This document shows, piece by piece, positions 1 to 6,719 of a stretch of DNA of 13,670 bases (position 1 is the first letter of the stretch; each line of letters opens with the position of its first letter). Where the stretch lies: positions 1 through 13,670 of the forward strand of contig JAEWLW010000045.1 of NCBI GenBank assembly GCA_023457355.1, read 5' to 3'. A model generated the notes under the pieces. It was given only the letters and a program-made list of their open reading frames with translations, was not told the DNA's origin and ran no database searches. Both the position numbers and the translations under genes were made by a program. This stretch comes from Bacillota bacterium. Lineage in GTDB: Bacteria > Bacillota > Clostridia > Oscillospirales > Ruminococcaceae.

Positions 1-61
1 TAATTTTGCCGAAGCTCATGCGAACGTTTTTGCCAAGGTTGACGGGTTTCACCTGCAACAT
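1..61 (-). CDS. rpoB: RNA polymerase beta subunit, N-terminal fragment (continues off the left edge)
   Basis: Only the first 20 codons are present, reading MLQVKPVNLGKNVRMSFGKI. The pattern LGKN-x-RMSF-x-KI close to the N-terminus is typical of RpoB from Clostridia, where it precedes the conserved 'MPNLIE' segment (outside this window). The ATG ends at 61. It is preceded by an in-frame TGA four codons upstream and by a GGAGTG ribosome binding site, so this start is well fixed. RpoB is the catalytic beta subunit of RNA polymerase and the rifampicin target; rpoC would be expected downstream. A consensus promoter at 217-245 on the same strand should give a leader of about 150 nt. No rplJ/rplL lies just upstream, which is where Firmicutes usually place them. 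The identification rests on a short peptide, so it is likely but not certain. Confidence 0.82.
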   Translation of the reverse strand, partial: MLQVKPVNLGKNVRMSFGKI

Positions 62-216
62 AGGTTTCGCTCACTCCATTCGTCTATGATTATTTAAAGC
101 TCAAAAAATACACGGAAACGCTTTGCCGGTTTGTAAATTTCTATTGCTTTTTTGTTTCGGGTGTGTTAAGATATACTATACAAAAGGCAGGTACACCCAT
201 TATGATACAGTATACT

Positions 217-245
217 AGTATATTCTTATTTGGCGTCGGTGTCAA
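217..245 (-). promoter_or_regulatory. sigma-A promoter of rpoB
   Basis: On the minus strand, TTGACA (240-245) and TATACT (217-222) are separated by exactly 17 nt. Transcription would begin near 210 and run into rpoB (start codon at 61), leaving an untranslated leader of roughly 150 nt. The leader is AT-rich, and I see no recognised riboswitch or L10-type structure in it. Confidence 0.8.
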
Positions 246-336
246 TACTTTTGGGGGATTTTTTTACCTTTTGCAAAAAAATATTTTACCACAATTGTGA
301 CCCTTCTGCAAGAGAAAGGTTTTTTTATTCTCAAAC

Positions 337-372
337 AAAAAAATGCCAGCCTAAAAATGGTTGGCATTTTTT
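337..372 (-). terminator. bidirectional intrinsic terminator
   Basis: A 10-bp stem (342-351 with 359-368, one G-U pair, 7-nt loop) is flanked by seven A on the left and six T on the right, so it has a U tract in either direction. It lies 20 bases past the stop codon of the small membrane-protein gene at 392-670, which it most likely terminates. It separates that gene from the rpoB promoter. Confidence 0.85.
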
Positions 373-391
373 ACTAGTTCTATTCAGTATG

Positions 392-670
392 TTATCTGTT
401 TTTACCGCCGATCACCCGCGCCAGTAAAAGCCCCAATCCGGCGCAAACCACGATGGCCAGCACCGCCCGCAGCCAGAGCGCCGCCGGCACCACCAGCGCA
501 TCTGAAAACATGTTTTCTTTCAAAACCAGCGACGCTGACGCAGTCAGCACCATCGTCACCGCAGCAGCCGTTGTTAAATATTTTGCCGCGCGCTGCCTGC
601 CCGGATAGCACCCAACTGCCGATGCCGCCACAAACAGAAAAATTGTTATCAAAACCATCCAACCTGTCAT
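392..670 (-). CDS. small hypothetical membrane protein, three predicted helices
   Basis: I do not recognise a family for this 92-residue protein. It has three hydrophobic stretches, about residues 2-22, 30-50 and 58-85, with short polar links containing basic residues (PGRQR near 25, LKEN near 51) and a basic C-terminus (GGKNR). That suggests a small integral membrane protein of the cytoplasmic membrane. The ATG at 670 is chosen because an AGGAGGG ribosome binding site sits about 7 nt upstream; an in-frame ATG 17 codons further upstream lacks such a site. The stop is followed by a good terminator. The nearest upstream gene on the strand is the flavodoxin-like reductase 147 nt away, so the two may be co-transcribed. 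No clear promoter was found between them. Coding status is supported by ribosome binding site, composition and terminator; the function is unknown. Confidence 0.72.
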   Translation of the reverse strand: MTGWMVLITIFLFVAASAVGCYPGRQRAAKYLTTAAAVTMVLTASASLVLKENMFSDALVVPAALWLRAVLAIVVCAGLGLLLARVIGGKNR

Positions 671-817
671 CGCTATCCCTCCTGTCAACAGGATATGAAA
701 ATGCAGGCAGAATAGTGACAAAACCGCGTGCCGCCGAAGGAGGTACCCCGGCAGCGCGTTTATGTAAGCAGAAAGGGGCGCCGTAAACTTTTTGGAAACC
801 TGCTGCGTGTGCGCGTA

Positions 818-1393
818 TCAGAGACTTTGCAGCGCCTGCGCAAACGCACGGGCACGCTCCGTTTTGTCCTCATCCATGAAGGCGTGGTCATATCCCAAAT
901 CCCGCTCGCAAAACATGCCCGCATAGGTCAATCGGGAATGCTTACAATAGCGGGTCATGCCCGCCTCGAACAGGTCTGCACCCTTTTCGGGACGGTAACC
1001 GCAGGTCGTAATCAGCGCCAGCTTTTTACCCGCCCAGAGCGCCGGCCCTTTTTTATCGCCGTAATACTTGTTCATGCCGTAAACCAGCCGGTCGAGCGTC
1101 GCTTTCATCGGCGGCGTGCAATACCATGAATAAATGGGCGTCGCCAGCACAAGAAGATCGCAGGCCAGTACCTTATCAAAAATGCGCTGCATATCGTCGT
1201 CATGCCGGCAGCCGAATTTTGACCAGTCGGTCTGGCAGGCCCGGCACGCCGTACACGGGCGGATATCTTGGTCATACAGCCAGACAGTCTCCTGCGCTGC
1301 CCCGCCGTCTTCCATCGCTTGCGCAAACGGCTTTAAGAGCGCGGCGGTATTCCCCGCTTTTCTGGGGCTCCCCATCAATATCAGGCACTTCAC
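818..1393 (-). CDS. flavodoxin-fold NAD(P)H-dependent FMN reductase family protein
   Basis: This 191-residue protein has the layout of the NADPH-dependent FMN reductase/flavodoxin-like family. The beta1-loop GSPRKAGNT (residues 9-16) should bind the FMN phosphate, and TPIYSW (86-90) matches the second flavin loop. A cysteine cluster CTACRACQTD (C47, C50, C53) plus C62 precedes DDDM, as in the subfamily often annotated as flavodoxin family or iron-sulfur flavoprotein-like reductases. It is expected to be cytoplasmic and to transfer hydride from NAD(P)H to an unknown acceptor such as a quinone, nitro or azo compound. The start is taken as GTG at 1393 because AAAGGGG lies 8 nt upstream and the product then begins directly with the first beta strand (VKCLILMGSP). 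The upstream ATG at 1444 would lie inside the strong hairpin 1428-1467. It is the gene after the M18 aminopeptidase. Family call is good; the substrate is unknown. Confidence 0.87.
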   Translation of the reverse strand: MKCLILMGSPRKAGNTAALLKPFAQAMEDGGAAQETVWLYDQDIRPCTACRACQTDWSKFGCRHDDDMQRIFDKVLACDLLVLATPIYSWYCTPPMKATLDRLVYGMNKYYGDKKGPALWAGKKLALITTCGYRPEKGADLFEAGMTRYCKHSRLTYAGMFCERDLGYDHAFMDEDKTERARAFAQALQSL

Positions 1394-1427
1394 AAAAACA
1401 TCCCCTTTCCAAACAGAGGCAACTATC

Positions 1428-1467
1428 AACGCCCGGCCGCGCAAAGCTTAGCGTGCGGCCGGGCGTT
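1428..1467 (-). terminator. strong GC hairpin after the aminopeptidase gene, possible weak terminator
   Basis: A perfect 13-bp stem (1428-1440 with 1455-1467, 14-nt loop) lies 13 bases beyond the M18 stop codon. On the minus strand it is followed only by GATAGTTG, a poor U tract. On the plus strand it is followed by TTTT. It could slow or partly stop transcription before the flavodoxin-like gene, or protect the 3' end of the upstream message. Confidence 0.5.
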
Positions 1468-1480
1468 TTAACAGACGTCC

Positions 1481-2884
1481 TTATTTATGGTACTCCACAA
1501 AGGCGCGGTAGGTCTGGTAGACGTCGTTCTTGGCAACCACCTCGAACGGCGCGTGCATTGAAAGCACCGGTACACCGACATCCACAACGTCGACGTTGAG
1601 CGCCGCAATATACATCGCCACCGTGCCGCCGCCACCCGCGTCCACCTTGCCAAGCTCACCGGTCTGCCACTGAATTTTTGCGGCATCCAGCAGGCTTCTG
1701 ATCTCGCCCATAAACTCGGCCGAGGCGTCATTGGTCGACGCCTTGCCGCGCGAGCCGGTGTATTTGGTGATTACCACGCCGTAATTGCAGTAGGAGGCAT
1801 TGTTTTTCTCATGCACTTCCCCGTAGGTCGGGTCGAACGCCGCGTTGACATCCGCCGACATGCAGCTGGATTTTGACAGCACCGTTCTGCCAGCAAGGTT
1901 AAAGGGCGCAGCCAGGTCTTCAACGAAATACTGCAAGAACTTCGATTGAAGGCCGGAATTGCCCTCGGAGCCGATTTCCTCCTTGTCGGCCAGCACCGTC
2001 ACCACTGTGCGGCTGGGGTTTTGCACCTGAAGCGCCGCCATCAGCGAGGTGTAGGCACAGACGCGGTCGTCGTGGCCGTAAGCGCCGATGAAGCTGCGGT
2101 CCAGACCGACGTCGCTGGCCTTGAAGGCCGGCACCATCGTCAGCTCGGCGGAAAGGAAATCCGCTTCTGTGAGGCCGTATTTCTCATTGAGCAGCTTTAA
2201 GATGGCCAGTTTGACCCGCTCGCTTTCCTTGTCGTCGCGGAACATTCTGCCGCCAACCAGAACGTTGAGGCTTTCGCCCTTGATGATATCCACGCCCTTG
2301 CGCTGCATCTGCTCGGTTGCAAGATGCGGCAGCAGGTCGGTGATGGTGAAGACGGGGTCGCCGTCCTCCTCACCGATGATAACCGAAATCCGCTCGCCGT
2401 CGGCACGCATCACAACACCGTGCAGCGAGAGCGGAATGGCCGTCCACTGGTACTTTTTAATACCGCCGTAATAGTGCGTTTTAAACATGGCCAGCTGCGC
2501 CTCTTCATAAAGCGGGCGGGGCTTTAAGTCGATGCGCGGCGAATCGATATGCGACGCGACAATTTTCACACCGTTTTCCAGCGGCTCGGTGCCAACGGTG
2601 CACAGCACAAGCGCCTTGCCGCGGTTGTTATAGAAGATGCGGTCGCCGGGTTTGTATTGAACACGCGGGTCGAAGGCTCGAAAACCCTTCTCACGCGCCA
2701 TTGAGATGGCGATTTCCACAGCCTCGCGCTCGGTTTTGGCGAGATCAAGGAATTTTTTATACCCCTCGCTAAACAGGTCGGCTTTTTCCCATTCGCTGTC
2801 GTCAAGCAGCTCACCTGCGTTTTTGGGGGTGTAGCAAAGCCGCTCTTTTAATAGCTGTGCCTCGGTTTTCTTCTTTTCTGTCAT
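1481..2884 (-). CDS. M18 family zinc aminopeptidase
   Basis: This 467-residue cytoplasmic protein matches the M18 metallopeptidases (aspartyl aminopeptidase/aminopeptidase I family), which remove N-terminal residues from peptides with two zinc ions. Expected zinc ligands and catalytic residues are visible: SHIDSPR (H112, D114), GHDDR (D272), DKEEIGSEG (E302/E303), SADV (D345) and SMHAPFE (H444). The glycine-rich DAGGGGT at 415-421 is also family-typical. Length is normal for bacterial M18 enzymes. ATG at 2884 has AAGGAGGAG 5 nt upstream. The 47-nt gap to the upstream transglycosylase contains no promoter I can see, so it probably belongs to the same transcript as prfA-sua5-coaE. Substrate preference cannot be read from the sequence; bacterial members are often annotated simply as 'aminopeptidase 1'. 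Confidence 0.95.
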   Translation of the reverse strand: MTEKKKTEAQLLKERLCYTPKNAGELLDDSEWEKADLFSEGYKKFLDLAKTEREAVEIAISMAREKGFRAFDPRVQYKPGDRIFYNNRGKALVLCTVGTEPLENGVKIVASHIDSPRIDLKPRPLYEEAQLAMFKTHYYGGIKKYQWTAIPLSLHGVVMRADGERISVIIGEEDGDPVFTITDLLPHLATEQMQRKGVDIIKGESLNVLVGGRMFRDDKESERVKLAILKLLNEKYGLTEADFLSAELTMVPAFKASDVGLDRSFIGAYGHDDRVCAYTSLMAALQVQNPSRTVVTVLADKEEIGSEGNSGLQSKFLQYFVEDLAAPFNLAGRTVLSKSSCMSADVNAAFDPTYGEVHEKNNASYCNYGVVITKYTGSRGKASTNDASAEFMGEIRSLLDAAKIQWQTGELGKVDAGGGGTVAMYIAALNVDVVDVGVPVLSMHAPFEVVAKNDVYQTYRAFVEYHK

Positions 2885-2931
2885 GATGCTCCTCCTTAAA
2901 AGCCAGGGGTTTGCCCTTTAATAATGTCAGA

Positions 2932-3498
2932 CTAACGCTTGCCGTAGATTTTGGTGTAAATCTGCGCCGCGTGTTTTACTCTCGGAACATATTGTGCGGT
3001 ATCTTTAAACGGAATATTCAGCAGCGTGACACCATCGCTGCTGTATTCCTGGGTGGAAAGCCAATTTTTAACACTGCCCCACCCCGCGTGATAAGCCGCC
3101 AGTGCTTCCTCCGGCTGGCCAAACTCCTTTAACAGCAGTGAAAAAATGTAGGTGCCATAGCGGATATTGGTCTCAGGTTCAAAAAGCTGTTCATAGGTGG
3201 TTTCGTTGTCGCCGCAGCGCCAGCGCGCCCATTCAAACGTCTCTTCCGTAATCTGCATCAGCCCGCGCGCTCCGATGGACGAGACTGCATCGGGCCGAAA
3301 GCGGCTCTCAGTGTGAATAATGCCATAGACCAGCGCGGGAGAAAGCCCGTATTCCGCCGCATACTGCTCCACCGCGTCGGTATACCGGAGCGGATATATC
3401 CATTGCAGCGCCAGCCAGCCCGACAGAAGCGCCACTGCCACCACACCGAACGCGATAACCCGCCATCTGGTTCTGCGCCTTTTATGGCCGCGCGTCAT
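2932..3498 (-). CDS. membrane-anchored lytic transglycosylase (SLT domain)
   Basis: This 188-residue protein starts with a very basic segment (GHKRRRTRWR), followed by one hydrophobic helix at about residues 14-34 that is probably an uncleaved anchor, then an SLT/lysozyme-like domain. Catalytic Glu64 lies in IHTESRFRPDAVS. Further family motifs are GARGLMQIT (77-84), the motif around NIRYGTYIF (111-119) and AYHAGWGSV (135-143), usually AYNAG in relatives; here His replaces Asn. Such enzymes cleave the MurNAc-GlcNAc bond of peptidoglycan to leave a 1,6-anhydro end, outside the membrane. The start overlaps the coaE stop by 4 nt (ATGA), implying translational coupling. A coaE-slt neighbourhood is common in Clostridia. 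The family assignment is firm; the physiological role (growth, secretion or turnover) is not. Confidence 0.93.
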   Translation of the reverse strand: MTRGHKRRRTRWRVIAFGVVAVALLSGWLALQWIYPLRYTDAVEQYAAEYGLSPALVYGIIHTESRFRPDAVSSIGARGLMQITEETFEWARWRCGDNETTYEQLFEPETNIRYGTYIFSLLLKEFGQPEEALAAYHAGWGSVKNWLSTQEYSSDGVTLLNIPFKDTAQYVPRVKHAAQIYTKIYGKR

Positions 3499-4163
3499 TC
3501 GTCACACTCCGGCTTGCCGAACGCGGCGGCTTTCTGCGTCGGGCCGCATTGCTCACGGAGGGCACGCTGAAACATCCCCACCAGTTCGAGTGTTTTGACA
3601 TGCAGCTCCTGTTGGTCCTTATCGTTGACAATGACAATCTGGGAGCGCGACGTGTAAAAGGCATCGTTGTGCTGCGCAGCGATGCGGCGGCGCGCTTCTT
3701 CGTCGGTCAGATGGTCGCGCACAACAATGCGGTTGAGGCGCTGCGCCTCGGGCGCGATAACCGATATCACCGAATCGCAGTCGGCATCGATGCCGCTTTC
3801 AAACAATGTGGGCGCATCGAGCACCACAATCCGTTCGCCCTGTGCCTCAAGCTGTTCCATTTGCTCCAGGAGATAACTGCGTATATAAGGAAAGATCAGC
3901 ACGTTGAGCCGCTCGAGCTTTTTAGGGTCGCTGAAAACGATTTCAGCCAGCTTTTTGCGGTTTAAAGTCCCATCCATATTTAAAATCAAAATTGAAAATT
4001 CAAGCGCCATGTCGGCAAGGCAGCACTTTTCTTTTGCAACCACCTCGCGCGCAACCTCGTCACAGTCGATAACCGTAATGCCCTGTGAGCGAATAATTTT
4101 GGAAACACTGGACTTTCCGGCGCCGGTCTGCCCGGTCAAGCCGATAACACAAATTTGTCTCAT
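3495..4163 (-). CDS. coaE: dephospho-CoA kinase
   Basis: This 222-residue P-loop kinase performs the last step of coenzyme A synthesis: ATP-dependent phosphorylation of the 3'-hydroxyl of dephospho-CoA. The Walker A is GQTGAGKSS (residues 11-19; K17, S18), where many homologues have GGIGSGKS. VIDCDEVARE (31-40) supplies the DxD-type acidic pair (D33, D35), and VLDAPTLFESG (114-124) matches the usual D-x-PLLFE motif. The C-terminal extension after about residue 205 is poorly conserved in character. ATG at 4163 has AGGTGAT upstream. Its start overlaps the sua5 stop by 4 nt, and its own stop overlaps the transglycosylase start by 4 nt, so it sits in a translationally coupled chain. Confidence 0.94.
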   Translation of the reverse strand: MRQICVIGLTGQTGAGKSSVSKIIRSQGITVIDCDEVAREVVAKEKCCLADMALEFSILILNMDGTLNRKKLAEIVFSDPKKLERLNVLIFPYIRSYLLEQMEQLEAQGERIVVLDAPTLFESGIDADCDSVISVIAPEAQRLNRIVVRDHLTDEEARRRIAAQHNDAFYTSRSQIVIVNDKDQQELHVKTLELVGMFQRALREQCGPTQKAAAFGKPECDE

Positions 4164-5185
4164 AGTCTTATCACCTCAAATGCCGCAGCGCGCAGCATAC
4201 GGTTATAAACCCCCAGCGAGGCGCCGTCGCGGTCGGGGCTGCGCACGTAAACCAGCTTTGCACCGCAGTCGTCAAGCTGCCGCAGCGACGCAAACAGCGC
4301 ACGGTTTTGGCTCTCCGCATCATGTGCCCTGCCATAGGTGATGCAGGGCTTTAACGCCAACGACTGCTCACCCTCAAACACCAGGCCATAGGTTTTAGGT
4401 TCGTCCACACTGTTGAGCAGTTTTATAAAGGATTCCAGATTCGATTCGACCAGGATAACGCGGGCCTTCGGCGCGTAGTGGCGGTACTTCATGCCCGGCG
4501 ACGACGGGCGCTCCCCCGTCTTCAGCGGCCTTTCGACCGCGTCGGATATGGCGACCGGCTCGCCCAGCGCCTTGGACAGCATATCGGCCGTGATAGCGCC
4601 GGGGCGCAGCAGCACCGGCCTGCCCACCAGCGACACCACCGTCGATTCGATGCCGACTTCACAGGGGCCGCCGTCCAAGATCATCGGAATTTTTCCGTTT
4701 AAATCTTTTAAGCAGTGTTGCGCCGTCGTCGGCGACGGCAGGCCCGAAAGATTGGCTGAAGGTGCCGCCAGCGGCAGGCCCGCCGCTTTGATCACGGCAC
4801 GGGCCGCCGGGTGGGACGGCATACGCACCGCAACCGAATCCATACCCGCCGTTGTGGCGGCGGGCACCCGGTCGCTTTTAGGTAAGATAATGGTCAGCGG
4901 TCCCGGCCAGAACGCCTCCGCCAGCCTCAGCGCACGCTTTGGCAGGTCGGCAACCAGCGGCGCCCACATCTTCAGGCTGCTGATATGCACAATCAGCGGG
5001 TTATCCTGCGGGCGGCCTTTGACCCTGAATATTTTTTTTACAGCAGCTTCATTCAGCGCATTGGCGGCAAGGCCGTACACCGTTTCGGTGGGAATGGCAA
5101 CCACCCGCCCCGCCTGCAGCAGCGCGGCAGCAGCCTGCACGCCGTTTTCATCACAGCTTAGCACCTCGGTTATAGGCACGTTCAT
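4160..5185 (-). CDS. L-threonylcarbamoyladenylate synthase (Sua5/YwlC type)
   Basis: This 341-residue enzyme makes threonylcarbamoyl-AMP from threonine, bicarbonate and ATP. That is the first step of t6A at position 37 of ANN-decoding tRNAs, which TsaD with TsaB/TsaE then completes. The YrdC domain (about 14-205) shows IPTETVYGLA (31-40), KGRPQDNPL (56-64), RMPSHPAA (121-128), PSANLSG (142-148) and a GIESTVV motif (178-184). After a linker with SPGMKYRHYAP (229-239) comes the extra Sua5 domain (about 245-341), so this is the long Sua5 form rather than short TsaC. Its ATG overlaps the prfA stop by one base (TAATG), and its stop overlaps coaE. It is linked functionally to trmO and tRNA-Thr, also in this window. 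Symbols used for such genes are ywlC, sua5 or tsaC. Confidence 0.95.
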   Translation of the reverse strand: MNVPITEVLSCDENGVQAAAALLQAGRVVAIPTETVYGLAANALNEAAVKKIFRVKGRPQDNPLIVHISSLKMWAPLVADLPKRALRLAEAFWPGPLTIILPKSDRVPAATTAGMDSVAVRMPSHPAARAVIKAAGLPLAAPSANLSGLPSPTTAQHCLKDLNGKIPMILDGGPCEVGIESTVVSLVGRPVLLRPGAITADMLSKALGEPVAISDAVERPLKTGERPSSPGMKYRHYAPKARVILVESNLESFIKLLNSVDEPKTYGLVFEGEQSLALKPCITYGRAHDAESQNRALFASLRQLDDCGAKLVYVRSPDRDGASLGVYNRMLRAAAFEVIRL

Positions 5186-6267
5186 TACGCCTGCCCTTCT
5201 GCCATGCGTTTGAGCTTTTCGGTCTGGTCATAGGTAATCAACGTCTCAAATACGTCGTTGAGGTCCCCGTTCATCACCGAATCAAGCTTATAGAGCGTCA
5301 GACCGATGCGGTGGTCGGTGAGCCGTCCCTGCGGGAAATTATAGGTGCGGATGCGCTCTGAGCGGTCCCCCGTGCCAACCTGGCTGCGGCGCTCGGCCGC
5401 AATCTGGTCGGTCTGCTCCTGCTGCATCTTCTCGTACAGGCGCGAGCGCAGCACCGTCATGGCCTTTTCGCGGTTTTTGTGCTGGCTGCGTTCGTCCTGG
5501 CATTCCACCACCATGCCGGTCGGCAGATGGGTGATGCGGATGGCCGATTCGGTTTTATTGACATGCTGGCCGCCCGCGCCGGACGCGCGGTAGGTGTCAA
5601 TCTGGAGGTCGCCGGGGTTGATGTCCACCTCGACGTCCTCTACCTCAGGCAGCACCGCCACCGTGACGGTGGAGGTATGGATGCGGCCGGAGGCTTCGGT
5701 ATCGGGCACACGCTGCACGCGATGCACACCGCTTTCATACTTCATACGGGAATAGGCTGATTCGCCTTCCAGCATAAAGCACACCTCTTTAAAGCCATGC
5801 AGCTCGGTCTCGTTGCAGGAGATCAGCTCGCTCTTCCAGCCCTGCGAGTCGGCATACATGCAGTACATACGGTACAGCGACGCGGCAAAAAGCGCCGCCT
5901 CCTCGCCGCCCGCACCGCCACGAATCTCCACAATGGCGGACTTGTCGTCGTCGGGGTCCTTGGGCAGCAGCAATATTTTAAGTTCCTCAGCGTGGCGGTC
6001 CATCGCCTTCTGGCTGTCCAACAGCTGCTCCTGCGCCATTTCTTTAAGTTCGCGGTCCAGTCCGGCTTCTTCCAGCAGTTCGCGGGCTTCGTCGTTGGCC
6101 GTCTTGGCATCCTGATATTCGCGGTATTTTTCCACGAGCGGCGTCAGGTTCTTATATTCCTTCATCAGCGACTTATACAGCGCGTTGTCGTTGACGACCG
6201 TAGGATCCATGAGCTTGCGGCTGATTTCATCATACCGCAGCTCGGCGGATTTTATCTTATCGAGCAT
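5185..6267 (-). CDS. prfA: peptide chain release factor 1
   Basis: At 360 residues this is a full-length class I release factor, which recognises UAA and UAG and triggers peptidyl-tRNA hydrolysis on the ribosome. The GGQ motif is at 232-234 (RASGAGGQHVNK), with the conserved Gln234 that PrmC methylates. The codon-recognition tripeptide is PDT (188-190) in HRVQRVPDTEASGR; PxT is the RF1 signature, whereas RF2 has SPF. RGGAGGEEA (116-124) and the C-terminal LTDHRIGLTLY (316-326) are also typical. ATG at 6267 has GGAGG 6 nt upstream. The gene is 13 nt downstream of the DUF951 stop. Contrary to many genomes, prmC is not adjacent. Confidence 0.97.
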   Translation of the reverse strand: MLDKIKSAELRYDEISRKLMDPTVVNDNALYKSLMKEYKNLTPLVEKYREYQDAKTANDEARELLEEAGLDRELKEMAQEQLLDSQKAMDRHAEELKILLLPKDPDDDKSAIVEIRGGAGGEEAALFAASLYRMYCMYADSQGWKSELISCNETELHGFKEVCFMLEGESAYSRMKYESGVHRVQRVPDTEASGRIHTSTVTVAVLPEVEDVEVDINPGDLQIDTYRASGAGGQHVNKTESAIRITHLPTGMVVECQDERSQHKNREKAMTVLRSRLYEKMQQEQTDQIAAERRSQVGTGDRSERIRTYNFPQGRLTDHRIGLTLYKLDSVMNGDLNDVFETLITYDQTEKLKRMAEGQA

Positions 6268-6280
6268 AGTGTTCCTCCGC

Positions 6281-6478
6281 TTATTCTTCTATGGGGGGCT
6301 CGGGATGAATAATCTGTTTAATGTGGCGCTCCACTTTGGGCCGAGGCACCATAACCTCACGTCCGCAGCCCTTGCAGCGAATGCGAAAATCCGCACCGGA
6401 TCGCAGCACCAAAAACTCCTTTGACCCGCAGGGATGCGGCTTCTTCATCAGCAGGGTATCGCCTACCCGTACATCCAT
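6281..6478 (-). CDS. DUF951 family protein
   Basis: This 65-residue basic protein matches DUF951, a short Firmicutes family of unknown function. The family-like parts are VGDTLLMKKPHPCG (5-18), RSGADFRIRCKGCGR (26-40) and VMVPRPKVER (42-51). Three cysteines (C17, C35, C38) with a CxxC pair suggest, but do not prove, metal binding, and the small beta-rich basic character suggests nucleic-acid contact. It is the first gene of the prfA-sua5-coaE-slt transcript: it follows a good promoter by about 30 nt and has AAGGAGG 8 nt before the ATG. Its stop is 13 nt from prfA. Confidence 0.93.
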   Translation of the reverse strand: MDVRVGDTLLMKKPHPCGSKEFLVLRSGADFRIRCKGCGREVMVPRPKVERHIKQIIHPEPPIEE

Positions 6479-6511
6479 CGGTTTCCCCTCCTTACACTGC
6501 TTCAATTTGTT

Positions 6512-6541
6512 ATTATAGCAGATGTTCATCGGCACTGGCAA
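6512..6541 (-). promoter_or_regulatory. sigma-A promoter of the DUF951-prfA-sua5-coaE operon
   Basis: On the minus strand, TTGCCA (6536-6541) and TATAAT (6512-6517) are 18 nt apart, with a TGC before the -10 box (extended -10). Transcription would start about 6505, giving a short leader of roughly 27 nt to the DUF951 start codon. Confidence 0.72.
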
Positions 6542-6582
6542 ATATTTTTTATGCCACGCACCTATATTCTGCATGAGATTGC

Positions 6583-6693
6583 AGCGGCGTTCCAAACAGA
6601 TGCGATTTATTAAACGTCTTAATTTAAACGCCGCTTCTAAAGCCCCTTCCTCCGGAATAAACATAGAATCGGCAGGATATCCACACCCTGCCG
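6583..6693 (+). promoter_or_regulatory. inverted repeats in the leader of the S1-domain gene
   Basis: Two inverted repeats precede the S1-domain gene. A 9-bp pair (6583-6591 with 6627-6635, AGCGGCGTT/AACGCCGCT, 35-nt AT-rich loop) is followed by a 7-bp hairpin (6670-6676 with 6687-6693, CGGCAGG/CCTGCCG, 10-nt loop), 11 nt before the ribosome binding site. Neither has a terminator-type T tract. They could fold in the mRNA leader or act as a DNA site. No convincing plus-strand promoter was identified in this gap. Confidence 0.35.
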
Positions 6694-6719
6694 TGTCAAA
6701 AAAGAGGGGGCATCCGCAA

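Noticed and set aside
728..1129. 133-codon open frame on the plus strand over the flavodoxin-like gene
   Set aside because: The opposite strand encodes a recognisable flavoprotein; the frame is rich in Arg and resembles no family. The AAGGAGG-like string before it at 737 is inside the frame, not ahead of its start.
2986..2999. GAACATATTGTG as a third LexA box
   Set aside because: The second half-site is not GTTC, and it lies inside the transglycosylase coding sequence.
5797..6312. 171-codon open frame on the plus strand inside prfA
   Set aside because: It is antisense to an unmistakable RF1 gene, has no ribosome binding site and reads as a low-complexity shadow.
6522..6719. Upstream start for the S1-domain protein at 6522
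   Set aside because: The extra 66 residues are uncharacteristic, contain the two inverted repeats and overlap the opposite promoter; ATG at 6720 has the good ribosome binding site.
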